Below are positions 1 to 9,905 of a DNA stretch of 64,000 nt, in pieces. A program made the position numbers and the translations under genes. Within the stretch, counting starts at the first letter, position 1; every line of letters starts with the position of its first letter. The DNA comes from Haloarcula nitratireducens. Its GTDB lineage: Archaea; Halobacteriota; Halobacteria; Halobacteriales; Haloarculaceae. Location: the NCBI RefSeq assembly GCF_019599505.1, contig NZ_RKLT01000010.1, positions 39,347 through 103,346 on the forward strand, given 5' to 3'. Under the pieces are notes generated by a model that was not told the DNA's origin, searched no databases, and saw only the letters and a list, made by a program, of their open reading frames with translations.

Positions 1-3000
1 CTTTTCGACCGCTTCGCTTCGACGACTGACACGGAGACATCGGGCTACGAAACTACGCAGGTTGACGCTGACCTCGCCGAGGCGTTGACTTCGCCCGGTG
101 AGCGCGACGCGATCTCGGTACGACCACATACGGATAACGGCGGGATTGAAGCGATGGACAGCGTTCTGGAGTCGCTGCACTCTGTCGAAACATCGTCGGG
201 GCTTCTCCGTGGTAGCGACGAGAATATCAGCCCTGCCCACTCGTTCGAAGTGCGATACACCCGGCCTAACGACGGCGGCGACCGGGTACTGTCGCTTCGT
301 TACGTTGCTGGCGACGATCGCACAGATGGCCCGCTCGAACGACAGCTGACCTCGCAGTATCCAGATTCACAGCTCTCGCGAACTTCCTCTGAGTTACTCT
401 CCGGGAGTGGCGTCGAAGGCCGACACATCGCCGGGGCGCGATTACAGCTCCGGCGCTATACACTGTACCCGATCAAGAACGTGGACCTCCCTGGGTTCAC
501 CACCGACCCGATGGGGAGTATCCTTGAAGAAATGGTCGGTCAGCAGGCCGAGGATGCGACCGATGCCGACGTCGTCGTCCAAATCCAGTTCAAGCCCGCC
601 CAGCGAGATTGGACCGACGGTATCGAGAATGGCCACGGCGTCCTCGACGATAGTGACGAGCGAGTCCGGGGCGATCCGAGTATCAAGTCGCTGGCGATGA
701 ACCTCCGGGAACCGACGTTCGAGAAACAGTGGCGGGTGTTCACTCGGGAGACCATCGAGTATCCGCCCTCGAAGGTCGAAAAACAGGTGGCAAAGCTTCT
801 GGAAGAACAGCAAGGTGAGAAAGGCTGGCGGCTATGCCTTCGCGTGTTCGCCATCTCTGACGATCCCGACGTTGCAATCTCTCGGGCTAGCAGCACTGCC
901 GGGATGTTCCGGAACTTCTACGAGAACAACGCCGAGCAAACGTTCGTCCCTGATCCACTCGACGGCCGCGAACTGCGCAACGTCGTCGAGAAAGCGGCTG
1001 AACGAGAGTGGGCCGACCAGGGTATCGTCAAGGCTCAACGCGAGGTGTCGGGACTGCTGAACGTTCCCGAGGCAGACCACGTTGCCACGAACAAGATGCG
1101 TTGGTCGATGTCCCGGCCGGGCGAGGGGATTCCGCCGGGAACGCCGCGTTTCGACTTTCAAGCTCATGATGTCGCCGGGGCTGACGATGACGTCCAGCAG
1201 GTCGCGATGCTCGACGAATCGTCAGTGGGCAACCCCTACTGGTACGGGTTCGGGAGTCGGCACGGCGTTGAAGCTGGTGTGACGCCCGAAACTCTCGAAA
1301 CACACCAGTTCGTCGGCGGCGGAACAGGGAAAGGCAAGACAACGTGGTTGGTCAACTTCGCTAGCCAGGTCATGCAGCGGGGGCATGGCGCGCTGATTTT
1401 CGACCCGAAGGGGAAAGATGCTGACGAGTTCGTCCGTGAGTGGCCCGATGACCGCGACCGCGAGGATTTCGTTTTTGTCGATCTCACTGACGAGTTCGAT
1501 AAGCAGGTACGATTCAACTTCTTGGAAGTGCCCAGTGACGCCGACCCCGACAGTCGACAGTTCGCCTCGACTGTCGAAGCGCTGTGTGATGATCTCGCGA
1601 GTATGGTCGCACTCGCTGGTGGGCAAGACAACTACTGGGGTGCTCGGATGGACCGCGTCGTGCGGACGTTCATCCGTGGGATGGCGAAATCGGGGAAGAC
1701 GTGTACGCTGTTGGACCTCGCGGCGCTCTGCACCGCCGAGGAAAACCGCGAGCGATTCACCGAATGGATGGATCGGGAACGGCTCCAGTTTATCAAGCGG
1801 ACAGCAGAACGGATCGAGGGGTTCGACGACGCCGATCTCGAACCATTGGCTGGCCGGCTTGACCAGTGGATTCAGAACGACGCGATTCGGGACCTGATCG
1901 CGGCGAGAGAGTCGACAGTCAGTATTCGTGACGTCGTGCGTGAGGGAAAGGTCGTCGTCGTGCGAAACGCGCCGTCGTCAGGAGAGACAGAGAAGCGACT
2001 ATTCGCGACGGCGCTTATCCGACGGGCGTGGGTTGCAGTTCGGGAGAACACCGACGCACCGCCGTTCTACGTGATTTGTGACGAGTTCGACAGTATCGTC
2101 TCGGAACGGACTGATATTGCGAGTATTCTCTCAGAAGCGCGAGCCTTCGAATTCTGTCTCACCCTCTCGTGTCAGAACCCCTCGAATCAACTCCCCGAAC
2201 GGGTGCAGAAGGCCATCGAGAATCAGTGCGAGACGTTCATCTCGTTCAATCCCGGCGGGCGCGACGACGCACGTCTCATCGCCGGCCAGCACTCTCGAGA
2301 CGTCGAGCAAGCGGATCTGACGAATCTCTCGAAATATCGGTTCTACATGCGGACCCACGACGCCGATGACGAATTGACCCATTCGTACAAGGTTGATGCT
2401 TTCCCGCCAGTTGGCGACGTTCGGGAACGAGTATCCGGCGAAGCTGGGCTATCCGATGATAAGCTGACGCAGCTGAAACGCGAGAGCGTCGAGCAGTACG
2501 GTGAGGAAGCCGAGTCGCCCGCCCAGCAGCGGCAGGCGAGTCACTTCTACGGCGAGGGTAGCGATGTCGAAACCGACGATGGCGACATCCGTCGCGACGA
2601 CCAGGCCGCTGAGCGGGCTGTGCTGAAAGCCGTGTTCGACGAGAGCATCCATGCCGACGACCTCGAGACTGGTGGGTTCGTCCCGAAGGGCGACGCCGAG
2701 GCCCGGATTCGTGATTATCTCGACGCCGGGGGTGACGGTATCGCCGACGTGTGGGACATTGTTGAACGAGTCCCCGAGGATCTTCTCGATCGGAATCATC
2801 GCGATGGCGAAACTCACCTTCGTACTACTGACCGCGGTCAGAGCGAGGTGTTCGCTAGCGGCGACGACGAGAATGCTGGCGGCTTGGAGCATCGGCAGTT
2901 ACTTCGAGACAGCTACGTTCCGCTGACCCGCCTCGGCCTCTGCGTCGACATCGTGCAGCAGGATGGTAACGGCGGCCTCCCAGATGCCCGTGCTACTCCT

Positions 3001-3939
3001 GAACCGATGCGAGACGTCGACGTGGAGGCGTTATCTCTGGCTGAGACGCGTGTTGTGGCCGAGAACTTCGCCGAGGACTACCCGACACTCGACCGGCTCA
3101 CAGGCGGCGAGACAGTTAGCGTTGAGGCTGAGTGCGAGACAAGTACCAAGCCGGGCCAGACGATTAGGAACCTCGCACAGGCCGTCGATCGTGACGAGCG
3201 ATGTCTATTCGTCGCGCGGCCTGACGCCGCCCAGCGTGTCAAGGGGGCACTCTCGGACCCGCCGCTGCTAGCCGGCGGCGACTCCGAGGGTGACCGCCGG
3301 TTCTACAATCGACGCGATCTCCGTATCGATGGTGACCGTATGCTCCGGCCAGCAGACGCACACAACAGTGTGTGGCGGTTCGACGCCGACCGAGAGGTGT
3401 ACATCCTCTCGGACAGCGAGGGCCGCGAGCTGGCGACGTTCGACGATAGTGATGCTATCTACGAAGACGTCGAAGCGTATCCCGAGACCGAGGGCGACCT
3501 TGACGACCCCGAGGCATGGCGGCCAGTCAAGCAGCCTGTGATTCCCGAGCGACTATTCAACGACGAGACGGTCGACTGCAACGACTGGAACCTCGTCGTG
3601 CTCGATCCCGACGAGCTGGCAACCGACCTCGCATTCCGAGCAGACGGCGAATTGACGCCACTCCGTAGAGACCAGGAGACAGCTATCGAGGGCGACCACC
3701 CTAACCCCGAGGACCTCGACGTCTCCGAGGGGGCTCGCGCGCTGTACGACTGTCTCCTCACCTACGGCGAGGCTGTCACTGTCTCCGAAGCCGTCGATCT
3801 GGCGGCTGCCGACGGCCGGGATTGTCTTGCCGTCTCCCGGCGAACTATCTCGAAGCGCATCGACGAACTGACTGATGTCGGTGCGCTCGTTGAAGGCGAC
3901 TATCGCCAAGACGCCGGGACCGAGTATCAGGTCGCTTAG
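1..3939 (+). CDS. VirD4/TraG-like conjugative ATPase, 5' end outside the window
   Basis: The product is a large type IV secretion coupling-protein-like ATPase, expected to pump DNA across the membrane during conjugation. The reading frame is open from base 1; TTG at 85 is only the first start-like codon inside the window, so the gene is probably cut by the left edge. Counting from that TTG, Walker A GGGTGKGKTT lies near residue 411, followed by FDPKGKD, a typical TraG/VirD4 feature. Walker B FYVICDEFDS lies near residue 661, followed by LSCQNPSNQLPE. The last 75 residues look like a winged helix. HerA/FtsK-type ATPases are the alternative. No other conjugation gene is visible, so the partners must lie to the left. 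Confidence 0.85.
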   Translation, partial: LFDRFASTTDTETSGYETTQVDADLAEALTSPGERDAISVRPHTDNGGIEAMDSVLESLHSVETSSGLLRGSDENISPAHSFEVRYTRPNDGGDRVLSLRYVAGDDRTDGPLERQLTSQYPDSQLSRTSSELLSGSGVEGRHIAGARLQLRRYTLYPIKNVDLPGFTTDPMGSILEEMVGQQAEDATDADVVVQIQFKPAQRDWTDGIENGHGVLDDSDERVRGDPSIKSLAMNLREPTFEKQWRVFTRETIEYPPSKVEKQVAKLLEEQQGEKGWRLCLRVFAISDDPDVAISRASSTAGMFRNFYENNAEQTFVPDPLDGRELRNVVEKAAEREWADQGIVKAQREVSGLLNVPEADHVATNKMRWSMSRPGEGIPPGTPRFDFQAHDVAGADDDVQQVAMLDESSVGNPYWYGFGSRHGVEAGVTPETLETHQFVGGGTGKGKTTWLVNFASQVMQRGHGALIFDPKGKDADEFVREWPDDRDREDFVFVDLTDEFDKQVRFNFLEVPSDADPDSRQFASTVEALCDDLASMVALAGGQDNYWGARMDRVVRTFIRGMAKSGKTCTLLDLAALCTAEENRERFTEWMDRERLQFIKRTAERIEGFDDADLEPLAGRLDQWIQNDAIRDLIAARESTVSIRDVVREGKVVVVRNAPSSGETEKRLFATALIRRAWVAVRENTDAPPFYVICDEFDSIVSERTDIASILSEARAFEFCLTLSCQNPSNQLPERVQKAIENQCETFISFNPGGRDDARLIAGQHSRDVEQADLTNLSKYRFYMRTHDADDELTHSYKVDAFPPVGDVRERVSGEAGLSDDKLTQLKRESVEQYGEEAESPAQQRQASHFYGEGSDVETDDGDIRRDDQAAERAVLKAVFDESIHADDLETGGFVPKGDAEARIRDYLDAGGDGIADVWDIVERVPEDLLDRNHRDGETHLRTTDRGQSEVFASGDDENAGGLEHRQLLRDSYVPLTRLGLCVDIVQQDGNGGLPDARATPEPMRDVDVEALSLAETRVVAENFAEDYPTLDRLTGGETVSVEAECETSTKPGQTIRNLAQAVDRDERCLFVARPDAAQRVKGALSDPPLLAGGDSEGDRRFYNRRDLRIDGDRMLRPADAHNSVWRFDADREVYILSDSEGRELATFDDSDAIYEDVEAYPETEGDLDDPEAWRPVKQPVIPERLFNDETVDCNDWNLVVLDPDELATDLAFRADGELTPLRRDQETAIEGDHPNPEDLDVSEGARALYDCLLTYGEAVTVSEAVDLAAADGRDCLAVSRRTISKRIDELTDVGALVEGDYRQDAGTEYQVA

Positions 3940-4449
3940 GGATAGTCAGCGGCCTTGGTCTGGTTCGTTCGTCCTGAGGTTTGACCCGGATTGGCCCCGG
4001 TTCGAAGCGGCCTTCGAAGCGGGGGCCAACGCCCTTCTCAAAATCCCGCTTCGAAGCCGCTTCGAAACCCGCTTCGAAGTACCCCGAAGTCGTGCCGTCC
4101 GTCGATTATGTTCTGATTTGAAGCGAAATCGCTTCGACCCTCTATGTCCCCACTCTACCCGGAACTGAATCAGTGCGATAATAGGGGGACACCCGACCGG
4201 AGCGTGATACACTGAGGACACCCGAACGAGTGCCGATACCTCTGACACCCGACATACTTGATACACCTCGATACCGGGGTGTGACGATAGCTCAACTTGA
4301 CGATGACCGCGGCAAATTCCTACCGACATAACTGGTTCAAGGCCCGACTGTTGGGTAGTACCGCGTGAGCTGCGAATGGTACACAGTTCAAGGAAACGGC
4401 GCTCTCAGTCTGAGGAAAGGGTTTTACTCATGGACTCTCGATCCAATCT
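3940..4449. other. Gene-free spacer with iteron-like repeats
   Basis: No credible gene. Five TTCGAA palindromes, mostly within GCTTCGAAGC-like contexts, sit between 4001 and 4079. Three copies of GACACCCGA(C/A) start at 4188, 4217 and 4244, about one repeat per 27-29 bp, interspersed with GATAC motifs. This could be a replication or partition site of the element that carries the conjugation ATPase, or an operator region. No Rep gene is adjacent. Confidence 0.45.
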
Positions 4450-5055
4450 ATGGAACGGTTTCAGAACACACGACAGCCCGATTGGGACTGGTGGGGACGA
4501 CTGTGGCCGACTCCCGGGGAAACACTCCGTGAACTCGGTCTGAAATCGGGAGACACGATTGCTGAAATCGGCTGCGGAAACGGCTACTTTGCGCTCCCAG
4601 CGGCTCGAGTCGCCGCTCCTGCGTCGGTTTATGCGCTAGATATCGACGACTCTCTGTTAGCAGAGCTCTCACAGATTGCTGCCCTACAAGGTATCGAGAA
4701 TCTCATCACAATCAACGGCGACGCTCGACAGTTATCGGACCAACTCCCAGAACCCGTCGATGTCGTTTTGATGGCGAACACCTTCCATGGCATCGACGAA
4801 ACAGCTGCCTTCGTCCAGCAAGCCTTCGAATCACTCCACCCTGGCGGCCGGTTCGTTGTCATCAATTGGGAGGACTCCCCACGGAAGGCAACTACAATTC
4901 GCGGGACGCCGCGTGGTCCGCCGACCGAGTTACGAATGTCTCCTGAAACAACGGAGCAAATAGTTCTCGATACGGCGAGGTTCGTTCTCGAGGCCACTGT
5001 CGACCTTCCGCCGTATCACTACGCGCTCGTGTTCAAGCGAGAATACACCGACTAA
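4450..5055 (+). CDS. Class I SAM-dependent methyltransferase
   Basis: A 201-residue methyltransferase of the Rossmann class. SAM-binding motif I is visible as IAEIGCGNGYF near residues 38-48, with an acidic ALDIDD (motif II) about 20 residues later and NTFHGI in the motif IV area. ATG at 4450 directly follows a short AT-containing stretch, suggesting a leaderless or short-leader transcript. The substrate cannot be read from the sequence. The flanks on both sides are non-coding, so it is monocistronic. Confidence 0.85.
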   Translation: MERFQNTRQPDWDWWGRLWPTPGETLRELGLKSGDTIAEIGCGNGYFALPAARVAAPASVYALDIDDSLLAELSQIAALQGIENLITINGDARQLSDQLPEPVDVVLMANTFHGIDETAAFVQQAFESLHPGGRFVVINWEDSPRKATTIRGTPRGPPTELRMSPETTEQIVLDTARFVLEATVDLPPYHYALVFKREYTD

Positions 5056-7050
5056 ACGATTAGGACTCGTGTTCTCTTTAACGGCTGTTTCGGCCGTCTG
5101 TCCGTGAAACTAGCATCTCTGGCAGATAGTTGACCTGGAAGTGGTCACAACGAGCGAGCAGCACAACCGAGACAACAGTCCTACGAGCACCAGCAGTCTA
5201 CTCACAGGACTGGTGGCTCCTTAGTCGAGTTGGAGACAGGGTCCCCGACCGCCTGAGTGACACTTGCAGCTCTATGACGGCAGTAAGCGACGATGGCCCT
5301 CCAGTTCTCTTCGGGTACTGAATTAGCGAACACGTGCTACGTCGTTGATGTTTCTGATGTCGCTGATGGGTACGACGCTGACGCTGTGTCATTTCGATGA
5401 GCGTTGACCGTGATTCCGCGGTCCCAGCTATGGTGCCCGCGTTGGAAGCTCCCCCAGCCCGCTAGTGCGGACATGACGGGATGGCCGTTCCGGTGGTGGA
5501 ACTGTCACGGTCTGGGCCACTCTCGCCGACGAGAGTACGTGCTCCTCAACTGATGACGACACTACGCTGTCTTCGACCCACGAGGGGAGGCTGTACTACA
5601 AGCACAAACGGTCAGCGAGAATCGGGACAGTCCCAAGCGTGGCGACGCCGAAGCATCTGCGACGCGATACGCGACCTATCTGAAATGTGGCAACAACCTC
5701 ACAGTGTAACTAGCGACGTACTCCTACGGGAGACCGTCGCTGTCCATCGGGATACTCCTCGACGTTCGAGGGAGTTCACGAGGTAGCTCAGTACTCTCTG
5801 TCCGGCAAGACATCTGGCTGAAACGGCCGCTGTACGGCGCCGTCGAGCACAATCGATCGGCAGTCAGCCTGCGACCGGCGAGTCCGGCGTGTGGTACTGC
5901 TATAGGAGGCTATCGGCAGCTACCGTCTGGCACTCCTCGTCGACGGTACCGATTGACGCAGTAGGGTGTCCATCGTCTCGACTGGCGGGGTGCCCGGCTA
6001 TCCTGCTGACCTCGGGTGTCTGTCTTGTCTCCGAGTACGTCGACGCCGTCGGCAACGATCTCTTTACTGTCGGCCGCATGTATCGCTGTCCACCGTTGGG
6101 GAGCGAACCTGGGTGTCGAGTGGGTCGCGACGACGAAGACGTCCTTCGATGCGTCGCCAGATGCGACAACCGCCGGTCGGTGCTCTTATCGGTGGGCTTG
6201 CTGGCGTCGACGGATTCTGGTCGTACCGGTAGCAGTGTGAGTTCGATCACGTCTGTCGGCGACGTCGGCTCGTGGTTCGTGCGACGGTGGTCGTGAATAT
6301 GGTCGGTCTTCTACTGGTCAGTGGTGTCGCACTGTCACGCTACATGTTTCGAGAGCTCCCGTAGATGGGTATGCTGGCCGCAACGAGTGTGGCAGACAGC
6401 TTGGGTCACTCGAAATGGGGACGTCGGTGTCATCCAGACAGTGTCTGCTGGAACCGACGGCACGTGACCGTCATGCACAGCGTGGTGGTCGAGCAGTCCA
6501 AGCATTCTGGGATAATACGGTAGGTCCGAATCTGTGAATCTGCTATGCCGGTCTCATCTGGTGAGACAGATCCACCAGATGACTCCTCATCACTCACATC
6601 GTATTCTTCGATTCTGACAGGTACGACAGTTATTCGCTCTCGGCGCGTTTTGCAGTCGGCCCGTGAAACACACTGGCTTCACACCTGTACCCCACCCTTC
6701 CTTTGGACGATTTTCGAGGTACAGATATCGGTATGAGAGCCACAAAATTCCGAAGCGCGGCGTAGGGCTGGATTGCGGCCGTAACATCCAGCCTCAAGAT
6801 TGTGTTGTGGATCTTGGAGACGTAGATGTAGCCGTACAGCGTTTCAAACTGGCGAATACTGTCTTCTGAGATACTACAAAAGAAATTGTTACTATTCCAA
6901 CCTTAGGCTTCGGAGTTCGTGTTACTATTCCAACCTTAGGGTTGACGGTCGAAAACCGCTAAGACGGTCGATATACTGCCGTAGAGCTCTGCTATCCAGC
7001 CTCAAGATTGGCTTGTTTCGCTGTGAGGTCGTAATCGCTGTACTTCTCCG
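5056..7050. other. About 2 kb without a credible gene
   Basis: Open frames here are short and give proteins with unnatural composition (Arg/Ser/Cys-rich). Several good hairpins are present: a 7-bp stem with a 4-base loop at 5519-5536, and a two-part stem AGCGAC/GTCGCT with inner CTCC/GGAG at 5712-5741. It looks like eroded DNA or non-coding element sequence similar in texture to the 12.5-15.3 kb block. No function can be assigned. Confidence 0.5.
6786..7010. repeat. Short direct repeats
   Basis: GTTACTATTCCAACCTTAGG occurs at 6888-6907 and again, unchanged, at 6921-6940 (period 33 bp). A second exact pair, ATCCAGCCTCAAGATTG, flanks it at 6786-6802 and 6994-7010. The nested arrangement suggests a degraded mobile element or recombination remnant; no transposase remains. 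Confidence 0.6.
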
Positions 7051-7119
7051 AATTGTTATGGGATGGGCTGTTTTCGGTCGGTCAGCAATCGAGACACCGT
7101 CGTGCCATTGGAGATAGTA

Positions 7120-7430
7120 GTCACGACCGTCGGTGGCTGAACACGAAGGAGCTCGTGGCTGGGCGAGCGATACATGGACAGCTCAACCCTGCTGAACTGC
7201 GCACGAAGTTCGAATGGATGACCATTATCCCCTTCGGTTCGATCATGTCATTGCCGCCGGGAAGATGGAAGCGGACCTGCGCCAATGAGGAGCTGAATCA
7301 GGACAAACTCAATACCCTCACTGGCGATCTTCCAATCGCGGCCGTCGCAAAAGACCTCGGGGCGACTGTCGGGACGCAAAATACGGCTGCTTTCGAAGTG
7401 CTTGACGGCGTGAAAGTCGAATCGTATTGA
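7120..7430 (+). pseudogene. Frameshifted coding remnant, family unknown
   Basis: Two frames carry natural-looking halophilic protein in succession. One reads FDHVIAAGKMEADLR up to about 7287. The other continues from about 7288 with NEELNQDKLNTLTGDLPIAA and further to a stop at 7428-7430. A single-base frame change near 7288 would join them. There is no convincing start. I do not recognise the family; it appears to be the 3' part of a dead gene. Confidence 0.45.
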
Positions 7431-7647
7431 AACTCCCCCACTGCGCGCAGTTACCATTTGAGGCGCTGGCTCGAACTCACTAGTGACGCTCGTCGATTAC
7501 GTCGACAAGAATGTTTTCGATATGCAGCACGACCTCAATAGCTCTGTTTATCGAATCGCCGGACGGTCCCCGCTTCTTCGTTTGTCACCAAGTTCTAGTG
7601 CGCTTCGTGACTATGCCCGTGCATCCCACGCCAGCCGAGGATGAGTG

Positions 7648-8610
7648 TTACCCAATGGGCAGGCTCTGCTCAGCTTCGAGCAGTTCGTGGTAGCGGTTGC
7701 GGATCGTGACCTCGGAGATGTCCGAAACCTCGCTGACAGCCGTTTGTGTCACCTTTTCGTTGGCCAGCAGCGAGGCGGCATACACCGCGGCCGCGGCGAG
7801 GCCGACCGGCGACTTTCCGGAGTGGACGCCTTGCTCCTTGGCGTTCTGAAGCAGTTGGCGGGCGCGGTGTTCGGCCTCCTCGGAGAGTTCGAGATCCGAG
7901 GCGAAGCGCGGGACGTAGCTCTCGGGGTCGGCAGGTTCGATTTCCAATCCGAGTTCACGGACGACGTAGCGGTGCGTGCGGGCGATCTCGTCTTTCTCGA
8001 CCCTGGACACCTCGGTGATCTCGTCGAGTGAGCGTGGGACACCGGCCTGTCGGGCGGCGGCATACACCGAGACCGTCGCGACGCCCTCGATGGACCGGCC
8101 CGGCAGCAGGTCCTCGTCGAGCGCGCGGCGATAAATGACGCTGGCCGTCTCACGGACGTTCTTCGGCAGGCCAAGCCCGGAGGCCATGCGGTCGATCTCG
8201 CCCAGCGCCTGCTTGAGATTCCGCTCTTTCGAATCACGCGTGCGGAAGCGCTCGTTCCACTTGCGCAGTCGCTGCATCTTCTGGCGCTGCTTGCCTGACA
8301 GCGAATTGCCATAGGCGTCTTTGTCCTGCCAGCCGATGTTGGTTGAGAGGCCCTTATCGTGCATCATGTTCGTCGTCGGCGCGCCGACGCGGGACTTCTC
8401 GTCTTGCTCGTTGGCGTCGAACGCGCGCCACTCGGGGCCGCGGTCGATCTCATCTTCCTCGACGATGAGCCCACAGTCCTCACAGACCGTCTCGCCGTGT
8501 TCGTCGTCCACAACGAGCGTCCCGGAACACTCCGGGCAGGCTGTCGAGGTGGATTCCGTTGTCTGTTCGTCTTCGTTGGCTCGTTGCTGGGTTTGTGTGC
8601 GTTCGCTCAT
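7648..8610 (-). CDS. tfb: Transcription initiation factor IIB (TFB)
   Basis: A 320-residue archaeal TFIIB homologue, which recruits RNA polymerase to TBP-bound promoters. The N-terminal zinc ribbon has Cys25, Cys28, Cys43 and Cys46. The B-finger/linker follows (GAPTTNMMHDKGLSTNIGW), then two cyclin repeats at roughly 125-210 and 220-310. Length is typical of the family. The acidic N-terminal tail is normal for haloarchaea. Haloarchaea usually encode several TFBs; this copy lies in an accessory context and may serve a subset of promoters. A possible TATA element (TTAAATA on the minus strand) lies near 8694-8700. Confidence 0.95.
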   Translation of the reverse strand: MSERTQTQQRANEDEQTTESTSTACPECSGTLVVDDEHGETVCEDCGLIVEEDEIDRGPEWRAFDANEQDEKSRVGAPTTNMMHDKGLSTNIGWQDKDAYGNSLSGKQRQKMQRLRKWNERFRTRDSKERNLKQALGEIDRMASGLGLPKNVRETASVIYRRALDEDLLPGRSIEGVATVSVYAAARQAGVPRSLDEITEVSRVEKDEIARTHRYVVRELGLEIEPADPESYVPRFASDLELSEEAEHRARQLLQNAKEQGVHSGKSPVGLAAAAVYAASLLANEKVTQTAVSEVSDISEVTIRNRYHELLEAEQSLPIG

Positions 8611-8778
8611 TGGTTGCGAAGGCGAGGTTCACCGGGCACTGGGACCAACCGTAAAACCCGGCAGCAATCGGTAAGAATACGTTTGTCCAAAAGATATTTA
8701 ATTGTTATGATTCTAATCACGGATGAGCGGTCGAGCCACGAAATGCGTGGTTGTATTTCCGTCACACAATCACCTTGT

Positions 8779-8877
8779 CCTGCCGGCAGTTCGCGAAGAA
8801 ATCCAGCGGCGAGGAACTCGGATCAATGCCTTCGAGGAGGGTTTCAGTGTTTTCCTGCTGGGCGAGATTAGGCTCGA
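8779..8877 (-). pseudogene. Fragment of the 30-kb coiled-coil/winged-helix plasmid gene
   Basis: About 100 bp that align by eye with 30271-30371, inside the intact minus-strand gene 29858-30742, sharing CTGCCGGCAGTTCGC, AAGAAATCCAGCGG and GAGGAACTCGG. The surrounding 8611-9004 contains no gene. It is a leftover of a second copy of that plasmid module. Confidence 0.65.
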
Positions 8878-9004
8878 GTATGGATATGGCTGGATCCTGC
8901 CGCTAGCTATGCCTGAAACTGTGCTCTCTTCGAGAGTGGTCGAATATGGGATTCGAGTCACGTGTAGCACAGGTTTTTTGCTGTTCATCTAATACCACAG
9001 TAAC

Positions 9005-9436
9005 GTGTACCATGACATCCTGATCCCGACGGATGGGTCTGATGCAAGCGTCACAGCGTTGAATCATGGTATGGAGATCGCATCGAGTATGGATGCGACG
9101 GTGCATCTCCTGCACGTCGTCGATGTTGGGGTAGAGATGTCCGCAGCTGCTGTCGGAGATATTGCGGATGATCTCACCGAAGCACTCGATGAAGACGCGA
9201 AAGAGGCGCTCAACCAGGCCGAGCAAATGGCTGATGAGGCCGGCGTTACATCCAAACGAGCCATTCTCGAAGGCGTCCCGGAAGACGCAATACACCAGTA
9301 TAGCGCCGATAACGGAATCGATCTTATCGTGGTTGGGGAAAGCGAGGAGTCGACCATCACGGAACAATTCTTCGGTAGCACGACGGACGACGTTCTCGAG
9401 TCAGCAACGGTTTCAGTTCTGGTTGCTCGGGACTGA
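9005..9436 (+). CDS. Universal stress protein, UspA family
   Basis: A 143-residue single-domain UspA protein of usual length. It begins MYHDILIPTDGSDAS, the canonical first strand and Asp of the nucleotide-binding fold. It ends with VVGESE, then FFGSTTDDVL and SVLVARD, matching the ATP-binding G-rich motif of ATP-type members. The chosen start is GTG at 9005; the alignment of the first strand leaves no room for a later start. It is monocistronic. Likely an adenine-nucleotide-binding stress protein of the cytoplasm. Confidence 0.93.
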   Translation: MYHDILIPTDGSDASVTALNHGMEIASSMDATVHLLHVVDVGVEMSAAAVGDIADDLTEALDEDAKEALNQAEQMADEAGVTSKRAILEGVPEDAIHQYSADNGIDLIVVGESEESTITEQFFGSTTDDVLESATVSVLVARD

Positions 9437-9905
9437 ACCTTCCGTTGGAAACCTCCCATTTTCTCGTGCCAGTTCATATTGGCATCCACAGGTAGGCAAA
9501 CTAAGCGCTCAGAGAGCCCGAGATAGTGAAACCGTCTCATGATGCGAGAGAGCGATAGCCGTTTGGACTACTGACCCTGAGATAGTTCGCTCGCTATAGA
9601 TCAAGTGTCTGCGGTCAGAGGAGAGCCTTTGGGGAATCGCCGAGAACAAAAGGAGATAGAGAGACCCCGTATGCGTAGACTGCACACGCTACTAAAGTGT
9701 AATCCGACATCCCAGAGTCGGCAGAACGAGCGTCCACTAACGAGTCGCCCCTTGAGATAGCTGCCTATACGCACGCGATACTCTCTTGGAAAGGCACGTG
9801 CGTTAGCCGAACTCTCTACGCACGAATTTCAGGTGTTTCTTAGGAAGCACAAAATTTTAGCAGCAACCAACTGCACAGAGTACAGGTTTTATCAGCTCTC
9901 GTGGG
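9437..9905. other. Intergenic region, nothing recognised
   Basis: Between the stress-protein gene and the end of the HTH-10 gene. Only short unnatural frames. No clear repeat or RNA was seen. Confidence 0.4.

Noticed and set aside
5889..6296. A 135-residue open frame in the gene-free block
   Set aside because: Composition (many Cys, Arg, Ser; few acidic residues) is unlike a haloarchaeal protein, and there is no recognisable domain or promoter.
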